From positions 1-19,884 of the forward strand of contig DJSG01000077.1 of NCBI GenBank assembly GCA_002440265.1: DNA of 19,884 nt. The letters run 5' to 3'. How positions within the stretch are numbered: the stretch's first letter is position 1; each line of letters opens with the position of its first letter. The notes beneath the pieces are model-generated. The model ran no database searches. It saw only the letters and a list, made by a program, of their open reading frames with translations, and was not told the DNA's origin. This document shows positions 1-7,166 of this stretch, in pieces. The translations under genes were made by a program, and so were the position numbers. The stretch comes from Bacteroidales bacterium UBA6340 (GTDB lineage Bacteria; Bacteroidota; Bacteroidia; Bacteroidales; Paludibacteraceae).

Positions 1-459
1 GGGGGGTACGGTCAGTGGGCACTGCATGCCAGCCGCGGTCCTATCAACAACAAGCAGATACGCTATGCCGATGTGCTGCTGATGTATGCGGAGGCTTGTT
101 TGGGTACCGGTGATGAAGGTGCGGCAAAGACATATATCAACAAGGTGCGTGCGCGTGTCGGCTTGGGCGAAGTGGGAACCTACAAGATTAGTCTGAACGG
201 GGCGGATTCGATAATGCCTACCACGGAGCAGGCGTTGCGCCACGAGCGCCGTATGGAGTTGGCTATGGAGGGACACAGGTGGTTTGACCTTGTCCGTTGG
301 GGTGGCACAAAGGCACATATCGAGGCTTATCAGGCTACGGAAAGTGAGGAGGTGCGCGGGCATCTGGCTACGTTTGAGGAGGGCAAACATGAGATATTCC
401 CTATTCCGTATGACGAGATAACCTTGGATCCGGAGTTGGAACAGAACCACGGGTACTAA
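1..459 (+). CDS. SusD/RagB family outer-membrane glycan-binding lipoprotein, C-terminal part (5' truncated)
   Basis: The reading frame is open from base 1 and ends at TAA 457-459, giving 152 residues of a protein whose start lies upstream of the window. The sequence shows the C-terminal hallmarks of SusD/RagB proteins: IRYADVLLMYAEA (nt 58-96), RHERRMELAMEGHRWFDLVRW (nt 238-300) and the ending IFPIPYDEI...QNHGY. SusD proteins are surface lipoproteins that cap a SusC TonB-dependent transporter and deliver oligosaccharides to it. A susC gene is therefore expected just upstream, outside the window. The downstream genes are beta-glucanases, so the likely ligand is a beta-1,3-glucan oligosaccharide; this is inference from context. 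The family call is very secure. The N-terminal lipobox and most of the binding surface cannot be examined here. Confidence 0.96.
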   Translation, partial: GGYGQWALHASRGPINNKQIRYADVLLMYAEACLGTGDEGAAKTYINKVRARVGLGEVGTYKISLNGADSIMPTTEQALRHERRMELAMEGHRWFDLVRWGGTKAHIEAYQATESEEVRGHLATFEEGKHEIFPIPYDEITLDPELEQNHGY

Positions 460-463
460 GCCG

Positions 464-493
464 TGTACGATTTACGAATTTACGATGTACGAT
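464..493 (+). repeat. Short TACGAT-type tandem repeat
   Basis: Just after the susD stop, TACGA recurs at 466, 473, 481 and 488 with spacing of 7-8 bp. It is a simple AT-rich repeat of a kind common between genes in Bacteroidales. No hairpin or T-run makes it a terminator. Confidence 0.7.
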
Positions 494-531
494 TGCTCCA
501 TTAACGAGCCGCTAATGTGGTATTTGAGGGA

Positions 532-597
532 CTCCATTAAAGCCCATTAAAGGACCATTAAAACCTCCGTTAATTGCCGTTAATGAACCGTTAATTG
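532..597 (+). repeat. Two-block phased octamer array, copy 1 (CCATTAAA x3, CGTTAATT/G x3)
   Basis: CCATTAAA starts at 534, 544 and 555. CGTTAAT(T/G) starts at 568, 578 and 589. The start-to-start spacings are 10, 11, 13, 10 and 11 bp, close to one helical turn. An additional CCATTAA lies at 498. The reverse complement of 6009-6078 has the same two blocks in the same order with spacings 10, 11, 14, 10 and 11. The array occupies the 324-bp leader between susD and the next lipoprotein gene. Its function is unknown. It could be a multi-site protein-binding region or a dispersed repeat family. Confidence 0.85.
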
Positions 598-669
598 TAA
601 AAGAACATGTAATTAACCACGAATTAATCATTAATTTCGTTATATGAAATGAGTGGCATAAGGGTAGCG

Positions 670-716
670 TATCCCTTGCTTATGGGTTGCTTATCCCTTG
701 CTGTTTGACACGAGGG
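670..716 (+). repeat. 47-nt dispersed element, copy 1 (11-bp units plus TGTTTGACACGAGGG)
   Basis: The element consists of TATCCCTTGC, TTATGGGTTGC and TTATCCCTTGC followed by TGTTTGACACGAGGG. An inverted partner lies at 14593-14639, with the last 15 nt identical and the GGG and CCC units in swapped order. It lies about 70 bp before the start of the next gene, so it could be part of the leader. No Bacteroides -7 box (TAnnTTTG) is found beside it. Confidence 0.85.
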
Positions 717-783
717 TAAAACGAAGCGGAAACGACAAAGAAATAGATAAAAAATTAACAATTAACTTTTAATGTATCATGTT

Positions 784-2049
784 ATGAAAACAAACAAATT
801 ATTCGCATTGGCGATTGCCATGTTGTCATTGGTAGCATGTAACCCTAACACCAATGAAGTTACAGTAGAAAAAGTGGTAATAGACCCCGCAGTGGCTACT
901 ATCAAAGTCAATGACACCAAGCAACTTACTGCAACGGTTACTCCAGAAGGTGCCGGTACGGTAACATGGGCATCTTCCAATCCCGTCGTTGCTACGGTGG
1001 ATGACAAAGGTTTGGTTACGGCAGTAGCCAAAGGTGAGGCGTATATCACCGCTACGGCAGGCGGCAAAACGGGTATGTGCTCTGTAACGGTATTCGAGGA
1101 GGGGCAGACCGTGGTAACTTTGGATAAACCTTCTTTGAGTCTGGTAAAAGGTAGCAGCGAGACACTGAAGGCTACCGTGGAGCCCGCAGACAAGGCATCG
1201 GAACTGGTATGGTCGTCTGACAACGAGGCGGTGGCTACCGTGAAAGACGGTGTGGTTACTGCAGTAGCAAAAGGTTCTGCTAATATCAAAGCCGCTGTCG
1301 GCGATGTTGAGGCTGTTTGTGCTGTGAAAGTTACCGACCCGACGGGTGGTGATGAGCAGATTAACCATGTGTCGCTGCAGGGTAGCGATTACTTTGTTAT
1401 CCAATTGGGTGAGAAAGAGGTGACCCAAATTGGTGGCAAGATGATTGCAAGTTTCTCACAGAATACTGGCGACCAGACAGGTAGCAAGAACTTGTATGTA
1501 TGGGAAAGTACTTACGCAGCAGGTGCTACACAGGGCAAGAACTTCTACGGTGTAACCGGTGAAGGCTGGGTATCAATGACGGTTACAAGTGTAGGTTGGT
1601 CCGGTATGGGTTACTCTTGCGGTTGGGGAGGTACTAATCCTACTCCGGCAGGCAAAGAGGCTGAGCAAACAGAAGCAATGAATGACCTCAACAAGTTGGC
1701 GGCTATTATGGACGCTCCGGATGACTACTATTTTCATATTGCTATGAAGTCCACCGACAATGCATCGCATCTGCTTATCCTGAATGGTGCTAATAATACC
1801 AAAGGTGCAGTATGTATTGGTACTGCGGCTTTCAATGATAATGGTGCAACGTATCCTGCTTATACCGATTTCACCCGCAATGGTGATTGGGGCGAGATTG
1901 AAATCCCGCTGAGTTATTTCACCAAACAAGGTTTGGTATATAGTACAAACAACACCGCTAGTATCAACGTGCTGTCCATCCTGAGTGGCGGCGTGTCGGG
2001 TACGCAGTTGCAGTTTGATGCTTGCTTCATCTACAAGAAAGCGAAATAA
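784..2049 (+). CDS. BIG2-BIG2 lipoprotein in SusE/F position, probable surface glycan-binding protein
   Basis: The protein has 421 residues. The start at 784 is preferred over ATG 772 because MKTNKLFALAIAMLSLVAC is a complete lipoprotein signal peptide with lipobox LVAC and acylated C19. Two BIG2 (bacterial Ig-like group 2) domains follow, about residues 28-103 and 109-184, each with the typical W-SS--AVATV---G-VTAVAKG pattern. Residues ~190-421 form a beta-rich domain with many aromatics (NLYVWESTY, GWSGMGYSCGWGG) and the ending WGEIEIPLSYF...FDACFIYKK, resembling ligand-binding beta-sandwiches of Bacteroidota. No catalytic motif is visible. Directly after susD, this is where PULs encode SusE/F-like surface glycan-binding proteins; BIG-type domains would act as a stalk lifting the binding domain off the membrane. 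The role is inferred from position and architecture. Confidence 0.85.
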   Translation: MKTNKLFALAIAMLSLVACNPNTNEVTVEKVVIDPAVATIKVNDTKQLTATVTPEGAGTVTWASSNPVVATVDDKGLVTAVAKGEAYITATAGGKTGMCSVTVFEEGQTVVTLDKPSLSLVKGSSETLKATVEPADKASELVWSSDNEAVATVKDGVVTAVAKGSANIKAAVGDVEAVCAVKVTDPTGGDEQINHVSLQGSDYFVIQLGEKEVTQIGGKMIASFSQNTGDQTGSKNLYVWESTYAAGATQGKNFYGVTGEGWVSMTVTSVGWSGMGYSCGWGGTNPTPAGKEAEQTEAMNDLNKLAAIMDAPDDYYFHIAMKSTDNASHLLILNGANNTKGAVCIGTAAFNDNGATYPAYTDFTRNGDWGEIEIPLSYFTKQGLVYSTNNTASINVLSILSGGVSGTQLQFDACFIYKKAK

Positions 2050-2068
2050 ATCCGCATAGGATTTCCTT

Positions 2069-2091
2069 GTAGGGGCTTGGTTGTCCCCTAC
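2069..2091 (+). promoter_or_regulatory. Intergenic hairpin (GTAGGGG / CCCCTAC)
   Basis: A perfect 7-bp stem, 2069-2075 with 2085-2091, encloses a 9-nt loop between the glycan-binding lipoprotein and the first GH16 gene. No T-run follows, so a classical terminator is unlikely. It could be an mRNA processing or partial attenuation site, or a REP-like element. The possible ATG at 2077 lies in the loop, which argues against its use as a start. Confidence 0.6.
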
Positions 2092-2112
2092 TTGGACTAT
2101 AAACAAAGAGAT

Positions 2113-3408
2113 ATGAAAAGAGTATATTTTGGTATATTGGTGTTGGTGGCGCTGTTGGTGTCGTGCCGGACGAATGAGGTTAGTATAGCGTTGGAGCCCG
2201 CTACATTGACGCTGACCGTGGGGCAGACGGCGGTGATAGACCCGATGATACAGGGGACAAATGAGACTGTGGTGTGGACATCAACGGACACCACGGTGGC
2301 TACGGTGTGGAATGGCATTGTAAAGGCTCGCAGCAAAGGTGCGGCAGTAGTGAGTGCGACCATAGGAAAGGTGTCTGCGGAATGTATGGTGTATGTGGTG
2401 AGCAAGCCGCAACTGCCGATGAATGTGAGCAGCCGGCAGATAGAGGTGAAAAAGACACTGCAACTGAGCGTGCAAGGAGAGCATAGTCAGTTGGTATGGG
2501 CATCGGCAAACCCCGCAGTGGCGAGTGTGGACCAGAACGGATTGGTAACGGGTGTGAACGACGGGCGCACAACGATAACGGCTACCTGCGACGAGGGTGA
2601 AGCGCAGTGCGTGGTTACAGTGATACAGCCGGGCGGCAGTTATCGCGGGGAGTATGTGCTGGTATGGTCGGACGAGTTCGAGGGAACGGCATTGGATACC
2701 ACGCAGTGGAATATAGAGGTAACCGGCGGCGGTGGCGGCAACGGTGAGAAGCAGTACTATACCGCTCGCTCCGAGAACCTGCGTGTAGAGGATGGAAGCC
2801 TCGTGATAGAGGCTCGGAAAGAGAACTATTTGGGCAAGGAATATACATCGGCGCGTATCAATACCAAGGGCAAGAACCAGTTTGCGTACTGCAAAGCCGA
2901 GGCACGTATATGGCTGCCTTCGGGGCGCGGCACGTGGCCGGCGTTCTGGATGCTGGGTACAAAAAGCGGTTGGCCTTCGTGCGGGGAGATAGATATTATG
3001 GAGCATGTGGGGTCGAACCCGACAATGGTGTCGTTTGCCGTTCATACGCAGGCAAAGCACGGGTTGCTTGGGAATAACTGGCATAGTCAGTTGACCGGCG
3101 TGGAAGTCGAGGGCTCGTGGCACGTGTATGGCTTGGAGTGGCTGGAGTATTACCAATACGGGCGCGATGTGCTGCGGTTCTATGTGGACGGCAAGGAGTC
3201 TGCCACTATTATGGAGCCGACGGATACCCGCGACATAGAGCAGTGGCCGTTCTTCAACCAGTCGGACTATAATAATAAGTTCTACATTATACTGAACCTT
3301 GCTTTGGGCGGAAGTATGGGTGGAAGCATTGATAATGATATATTCGCCTCGCCGATACTGATGAAAGTGGACTGGGTGCGGGTGTATGAGAAACAGTTCG
3401 TGAATTAA
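2113..3408 (+). CDS. BIG2-BIG2-GH16 surface lipoprotein, putative endo-beta-1,3-glucanase (laminarinase type)
   Basis: The protein has 431 residues from ATG 2113; the upstream in-frame ATG at 2077 falls in a hairpin loop and would spoil the signal peptide. MKRVYFGILVLVALLVSC is a lipoprotein signal with C18. Two BIG2 domains (about 22-97 and 102-171) precede a GH16 domain (~178-431). The GH16 signature E-x-D-x-x-E is intact as GEIDIMEH: E292 nucleophile, D294, E297 acid/base. WPAFWMLG and GGGGGNGEKQYY are also typical of the laminarinase-like GH16 branch. GH16 enzymes of this type cut internal beta-1,3 (or beta-1,3-1,4) glucosidic bonds with retention. A lipidated enzyme on an Ig stalk fits cell-surface depolymerisation before SusC/D uptake. 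The next gene starts 2 bp after its stop, indicating co-translation. Exact linkage specificity cannot be read from sequence. Confidence 0.93.
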   Translation: MKRVYFGILVLVALLVSCRTNEVSIALEPATLTLTVGQTAVIDPMIQGTNETVVWTSTDTTVATVWNGIVKARSKGAAVVSATIGKVSAECMVYVVSKPQLPMNVSSRQIEVKKTLQLSVQGEHSQLVWASANPAVASVDQNGLVTGVNDGRTTITATCDEGEAQCVVTVIQPGGSYRGEYVLVWSDEFEGTALDTTQWNIEVTGGGGGNGEKQYYTARSENLRVEDGSLVIEARKENYLGKEYTSARINTKGKNQFAYCKAEARIWLPSGRGTWPAFWMLGTKSGWPSCGEIDIMEHVGSNPTMVSFAVHTQAKHGLLGNNWHSQLTGVEVEGSWHVYGLEWLEYYQYGRDVLRFYVDGKESATIMEPTDTRDIEQWPFFNQSDYNNKFYIILNLALGGSMGGSIDNDIFASPILMKVDWVRVYEKQFVN

Positions 3409-3410
3409 CT

Positions 3411-4946
3411 ATGATGCGGCGTTGGATAATAGGGCTGTGTGCGTTGGCAGGAGCGTTTTGCGCCTGTACGCATGAGACAGAGGTGGAGGAACTGCGTGTG
3501 TCGCCGCAGGTGGTGCAGTTGCAGGTGGGGGAGCCGTGTATGCTGACGGTGTCGGTCAGTCCTGTCGCCTTGGCAGCAGATGTGATGTGGCTGGCGGAAG
3601 ATACTGTGGTGGCTACGGTGTTCAATGGCATCGTAACGGGACGCAGCGAGGGGCAAACCAAGGTTGTGGCAAGGGTAGGCAAGGCGTCGGCAGAGTGCGT
3701 GGTGATTGTGCGCGGTGCAGAGACTGTGGATTCCGTGTCGCCCAATATGAGCCTGTCGCGCTCGCAGGTGCGTGTGGGCAAGAGTATGAAACGCGGTGTG
3801 GGCTTTGGTTCGCCCTTTATGAAAGAGGATGTGTATCTGTTGGCACCCGCCGTGTCGTGGGGCTACAATTGGGGACCTGCGCTGACGGGAACGGCACTGA
3901 CATCGTTTGACGAGACGGGTATGGATTTCTGTCCGATGGCGTGGAACAAGGCGTACAACAAAGAGGCGATAACTGCCTACGTGCAGGCGCACCCCGAGTG
4001 CAAGTACCTGCTGGCATACAACGAACCCAACCTGACCGACCAGGCGAATATGACCCCGCAAGAGGCGGCGGAAGGCTGGGGCGAGTTGGTGGCTTTTGCC
4101 CGCGGACTGGGATTGAAGATAGTGTCGCCCGCTATGAACTACGGCACATTGGCAGGGTATTCCGACCCTGTGAAATGGTTGGACGAGTTCTTTGCGCAAC
4201 CGGGGGTGTCGATAGACGATGTGTGTGCCATCTCTTTGCATTGCTATATGGGCAGTGCGGGGGCGATGAAATCGTTTATAGACCGCTTTGACAAGTATGG
4301 CAAGCCTATATGGATGACGGAGTTTTGCGCGTGGGAGCAGTCGGTGTCATCGGCTATGGCACAGATCAACTATATGTCGGAGGCGGTGCTGATGATGGAG
4401 AAAGACCCGCGTGTGGAACGGTATGCATGGTTCTTGGTGAGGGGCAATGGGCTGCTCAATAAGATGCCTTTCAACCAGTTGGTTACGGACGAAGAGCCGG
4501 TTGGTTTGTCAGAGCAGGGGCTGGTATATACGGGGCTGTCATCGTTCTCCGGAGAGTACATAGAAGCCACCAATCCGGTGTTGGCGAACACGTGTGCAGA
4601 CATCAGTACATGGGCAGACACAGAGCCTGTGGCTTCGCCGCATTTCTACCCGCGCGGGGACGCGTACGGCTCGCTGTATATGCAGATCATATCGGGGCAG
4701 TATGCCGAATATCATATATCTGTACCCAAAGTGTGCAAACAGTTTTCTGTATGCTATCGGGCATATATGAAGACAACTTTGCAGGTGTCGTTGGACGGGC
4801 AGGACTATACCATAGAGTTGCCCCGCACGCAAGACGATGAGTGGCATACGATGTCGGTGGCGATGCCTGTGGCGGCGGGGGAACATGTGCTGAGAATAAC
4901 CAACCAATCGGGCAACGCATTGCTGCATTGGTTTATGTGTAAATAA
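3411..4946 (+). CDS. BIG2-GH128 lipoprotein with C-terminal carbohydrate-binding-like domain, putative endo-beta-1,3-glucanase
   Basis: The protein has 511 residues and begins 2 bp after the GH16 stop. The signal MMRRWIIGLCALAGAFCAC places the acylated cysteine at C19, followed by acidic residues (THETEVEE) as in surface-exported Bacteroidota lipoproteins. One BIG2 domain spans about 25-101. Residues ~126-380 match the Asl1-like GH128 fold: KRGVGFG, SWGYNWG, FCPMAWNK, then LAYNEPN with E205 as likely acid/base and IWMTEFCAW with E304 as likely nucleophile. The 99-residue spacing suits a GH128 (beta/alpha)8 barrel. GH128 enzymes are endo-beta-1,3-glucanases. Residues ~395-511 resemble a CBM6-like beta-sandwich ending in HVLRITNQSGNALLHWF. 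Codons are markedly G-rich, as in the preceding gene and unlike the genes after 5200. The GH family is confident; the CBM assignment is tentative. Confidence 0.88.
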   Translation: MMRRWIIGLCALAGAFCACTHETEVEELRVSPQVVQLQVGEPCMLTVSVSPVALAADVMWLAEDTVVATVFNGIVTGRSEGQTKVVARVGKASAECVVIVRGAETVDSVSPNMSLSRSQVRVGKSMKRGVGFGSPFMKEDVYLLAPAVSWGYNWGPALTGTALTSFDETGMDFCPMAWNKAYNKEAITAYVQAHPECKYLLAYNEPNLTDQANMTPQEAAEGWGELVAFARGLGLKIVSPAMNYGTLAGYSDPVKWLDEFFAQPGVSIDDVCAISLHCYMGSAGAMKSFIDRFDKYGKPIWMTEFCAWEQSVSSAMAQINYMSEAVLMMEKDPRVERYAWFLVRGNGLLNKMPFNQLVTDEEPVGLSEQGLVYTGLSSFSGEYIEATNPVLANTCADISTWADTEPVASPHFYPRGDAYGSLYMQIISGQYAEYHISVPKVCKQFSVCYRAYMKTTLQVSLDGQDYTIELPRTQDDEWHTMSVAMPVAAGEHVLRITNQSGNALLHWFMCK

Positions 4947-4967
4947 AGAAATATGAAGATAGAAGAT

Positions 4968-6023
4968 ATGAAAAAGGTTTTGTTGATTGGTTTAGTGCTG
5001 ATGCTTGCGTTGGGTGCCAACGCAAGCACATCAGCCGATAATGCGAGTGCTGCGGGTGATTATCAACTCGTTTGGAATATGGATTTCACGGGCGCATCGC
5101 TCAACTCGGATGCGTTCAATATAGAGGTGAACGGCGACGGCGGCGGCAACAACGAGTTGCAGTACTATTGCGAGAAAGGGGTCAGCCTTGGTGTGGAACC
5201 CGTTACGGGCAAACACTGCCTCATTCTCACCGCCACCAAAGAGAACTACCTGGGCAAGACCTGCACATCAGGGCGTGTGAACACCCTCGGCAAGGTCTTC
5301 TTTACCTATGGCAAGGTGGAGGCGCGTATCCGTTTCCCGCAGACAGCCAACGGCTTGTGGCCGGCGTTTTGGATGATGGGCAACAACTATAGCGAGGTCG
5401 GCTGGCCGCGTTGCGGTGAGTTGGACATCATCGAACTCGGACACCGGGACGGTATCAAGGCAGGCACGCAGGACCGCTATTTCAATGGGGCTATGCACGT
5501 GGGTTCCCGTTGGGATGCAGTGTGGAGCGATGCAAAATCCGTTACCTACGACTATTCCGTAGAGGACGGCTTCCATACTGTCTCCTGCGAGTGGACGCCC
5601 ACGAGTGTGGAGATGTTCGTGGACAAGGACATCTATCCCGATGCCAAACCGTATTTCTCCACCAAGTTGGAACCCGACGACAACGATGATTACAACCGCC
5701 AACTGATATGGAGCCGCCCTAACTTCATCATCTTCAACCTCGCCATCGGCGGTAACTTCCCGGGTATATGGGACATCAACGGCATCACCGCTCTGGCTGG
5801 CGGTCCGCGCAAGATGTATGTGGACTATCTGCGTATCTATCAGCGTGGCGATGTCGGCGAGACATTCCAATCAAAGGTTGCTTCCGAACCGATAGAGGAT
5901 GCCACGGGTATTCAGAATCCTTCTGTAAAAGACCCGGCTCGCAAAGTCCTCCGCAACGGCGAAATCCATATCTTCTACAATGGTTCCGAGTACAACCTCC
6001 TCGGTGAGAAAATTAACGAATAA
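4968..6023 (+). CDS. Secreted GH16 beta-glucanase with C-terminal sorting-type tail
   Basis: The protein has 351 residues from ATG 4968. ATG 4953 would add MKIED, an acidic n-region less typical of a signal peptide. MKKVLLIGLVLMLALGANA is a signal peptidase I signal with no lipobox, unlike the other two GH16 proteins here. The GH16 domain spans ~30-285, with intact catalytic motif RCGELDIIEL: E151 nucleophile, D153, E156 acid/base. NGLWPAFWMMG is also conserved. The protein ends in VLRNGEIHIFYNGSEYNLLG, a variant of the tail on three proteins encoded downstream, so it may leave the cell or attach to its surface by a T9SS-like route. The last three residues and the stop codon lie inside a repeat array. 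Base composition changes from G-rich to C-rich near nt 5200, and the later part closely resembles the next GH16 gene, suggesting a hybrid gene. Confidence 0.92.
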   Translation: MKKVLLIGLVLMLALGANASTSADNASAAGDYQLVWNMDFTGASLNSDAFNIEVNGDGGGNNELQYYCEKGVSLGVEPVTGKHCLILTATKENYLGKTCTSGRVNTLGKVFFTYGKVEARIRFPQTANGLWPAFWMMGNNYSEVGWPRCGELDIIELGHRDGIKAGTQDRYFNGAMHVGSRWDAVWSDAKSVTYDYSVEDGFHTVSCEWTPTSVEMFVDKDIYPDAKPYFSTKLEPDDNDDYNRQLIWSRPNFIIFNLAIGGNFPGIWDINGITALAGGPRKMYVDYLRIYQRGDVGETFQSKVASEPIEDATGIQNPSVKDPARKVLRNGEIHIFYNGSEYNLLGEKINE

Positions 6024-6078
6024 TTAACGTCAATTAACGGAGAATTTTAATGGTTCTTTAATGGTCTTTAATGGAGAA
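6009..6078 (-). repeat. Two-block phased octamer array, copy 2 (inverted relative to 532-597)
   Basis: On the + strand AATTAACG starts at 6011, 6022 and 6032, and TTTAATGG at 6046, 6057 and 6067. Read on the minus strand these are CCATTAAA x3 then CGTTAATT x3 with spacings 10, 11, 14, 10 and 11, matching the array at 532-597 almost base for base. The first unit overlaps the last codons and stop of the GH16 gene ending at 6023. The array fills most of the gap to the next gene (6115). Confidence 0.85.
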
Positions 6079-6114
6079 TTATAACGCCCTTAAACGGAGC
6101 AAAAAGTAAATAAT

Positions 6115-7101
6115 ATGCAATACACACGCACATATTCGTTCTTGGTTCTTTGTTCCTTGTTCATTGTCTTCCTTTCGTCGTGTACACCCAAAGACACCTA
6201 CACCCTCGTTTGGGAGGACAATTTCGATGCCGACACCATCAACACCGCCTACTGGAACCTCGAGGACAACGCACGCGGCGGCGGCAATGCCGAGATGCAG
6301 TACTACACCCCCCGCAATGCCACTATCGAGCGGCACCCCGTAACTGGCGAGACCTGCCTTGTGCTCAACGCCAAGCGCGAGGACTACCGCAACCGTCCTG
6401 CCACTTCGGTGCGTATGAATACGCAGGACAAGGTGACAGTTCAATATGGCAAAATCGAAGCCCGCATCGCTTTCCCGCACACCGCCAACGGTCTCTGGCC
6501 TGCCTTCTGGATGCTCGGCAACGACCTTGCCACCGACCTCGGCAACAACGACGACGTGGACACCCGCGCAGCCGAACTCGCCCGCCAGGGACGCTGTGTT
6601 TGGCCGCGCTGCGGAGAAATCGACATCGTCGAGATGGGACACAAAGACGGTATCGACAAAGGACTCCAAGACCGCTATTTCAATGGCGCAGCCCACTGGG
6701 GCGAAACCGTCAACAACGGCAAGTACTCCAACAAAACGGGTGTGTGCGAAGCCCCATACCCTGTCCAGGGCGGTTTCCATCTCTTTACGGTCATCTGGAC
6801 GGCGGACACCCTCGCTATGTATCTCGACCTCGACCAATACCCCGATGTCGCCCCCTATTTTGCCCTCTCGCTCCGCAACAAAGACATCAACGAGCCAGGA
6901 CATTATTTCAACAAGCCATTCTATCTTGTGCTAAATCTTGCCGTGGGCGGTTACTTCACGGGCTTGCCAACTACCCCCAAGTACCCCGAAATCGTTACAG
7001 CGGGCGACCCCAACTTCCGCCAAATCACCGCCCTTCCTACCGATGGCACCCCCGTCAAGATGTACGTGGATTACATCCGTGTCTATAAAGAAAACAAATA
7101 A
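6115..7101 (+). CDS. GH16 lipoprotein, putative endo-beta-1,3-glucanase
   Basis: The protein has 328 residues. The signal ends in VFLSSC with acylated C23, so this is a membrane-anchored single-domain enzyme without Ig stalk or tail. The GH16 domain occupies ~28-326. Its active-site motif RCGEIDIVEMGHKDG is intact: E168 nucleophile, D170, E173 acid/base. NGLWPAFWMLG precedes it, separated by a longer, acidic insertion (TDLGNNDDVDTRAAELARQG) absent from the other two GH16 copies. It shares GH-DGI--G-QDRYFNGA with the preceding GH16 and is its closest paralogue here. Codons are strongly C-ending, unlike the GH16 at 2113-3408. Three GH16 enzymes in one locus suggest division of labour, for example polymer versus released oligosaccharide, or different branching. 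Periplasmic or surface location cannot be decided. Confidence 0.93.
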   Translation: MQYTRTYSFLVLCSLFIVFLSSCTPKDTYTLVWEDNFDADTINTAYWNLEDNARGGGNAEMQYYTPRNATIERHPVTGETCLVLNAKREDYRNRPATSVRMNTQDKVTVQYGKIEARIAFPHTANGLWPAFWMLGNDLATDLGNNDDVDTRAAELARQGRCVWPRCGEIDIVEMGHKDGIDKGLQDRYFNGAAHWGETVNNGKYSNKTGVCEAPYPVQGGFHLFTVIWTADTLAMYLDLDQYPDVAPYFALSLRNKDINEPGHYFNKPFYLVLNLAVGGYFTGLPTTPKYPEIVTAGDPNFRQITALPTDGTPVKMYVDYIRVYKENK

Positions 7102-7104
7102 CCC

Positions 7105-7154
7105 CTAAAGATCCTAGATCCCACTAGTTCTACTAGATTTTCTAGAACCTCTAA
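7105..7154 (+). repeat. CTAG/CTAA short-period array
   Basis: CTAA or CTAG recurs at 7105, 7114, 7124, 7133, 7142 and 7151, a spacing of 9-10 bp, in the 65-bp gap between the GH16 and symporter genes. Four of the six are CTAG, usually a rare tetramer in bacteria. No terminator-like stem with a T-run was seen. Confidence 0.75.
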
Positions 7155-7166
7155 AATCCCCCAAAA

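Noticed and set aside
704..710. TTTGACA as a promoter -35 box ahead of the glycan-binding lipoprotein gene
   Set aside because: Bacteroidota promoters use TTTG at -33 with TAnnTTTG at -7, and no such -7 box lies at the right distance. The motif is also part of a dispersed repeat.
2077..2112. Upstream start ATG 2077 for the first GH16 lipoprotein
   Set aside because: It lies in the loop of the hairpin 2069-2091 and would put 12 extra residues before a complete lipoprotein signal that begins at 2113.
5000..5400. G-to-C skew switch as a replication terminus
   Set aside because: The change falls inside a gene in the middle of a co-directional locus, and a single 20-kb window cannot separate terminus from mosaic origin. 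The hybrid-gene explanation is more local.
6150..7088. 312-residue frame on the + strand, other phase
   Set aside because: It overlaps the GH16 lipoprotein, which has an intact E-x-D-x-x-E active site. The alternative translation is Arg/Gln-rich low complexity, a frame shadow.
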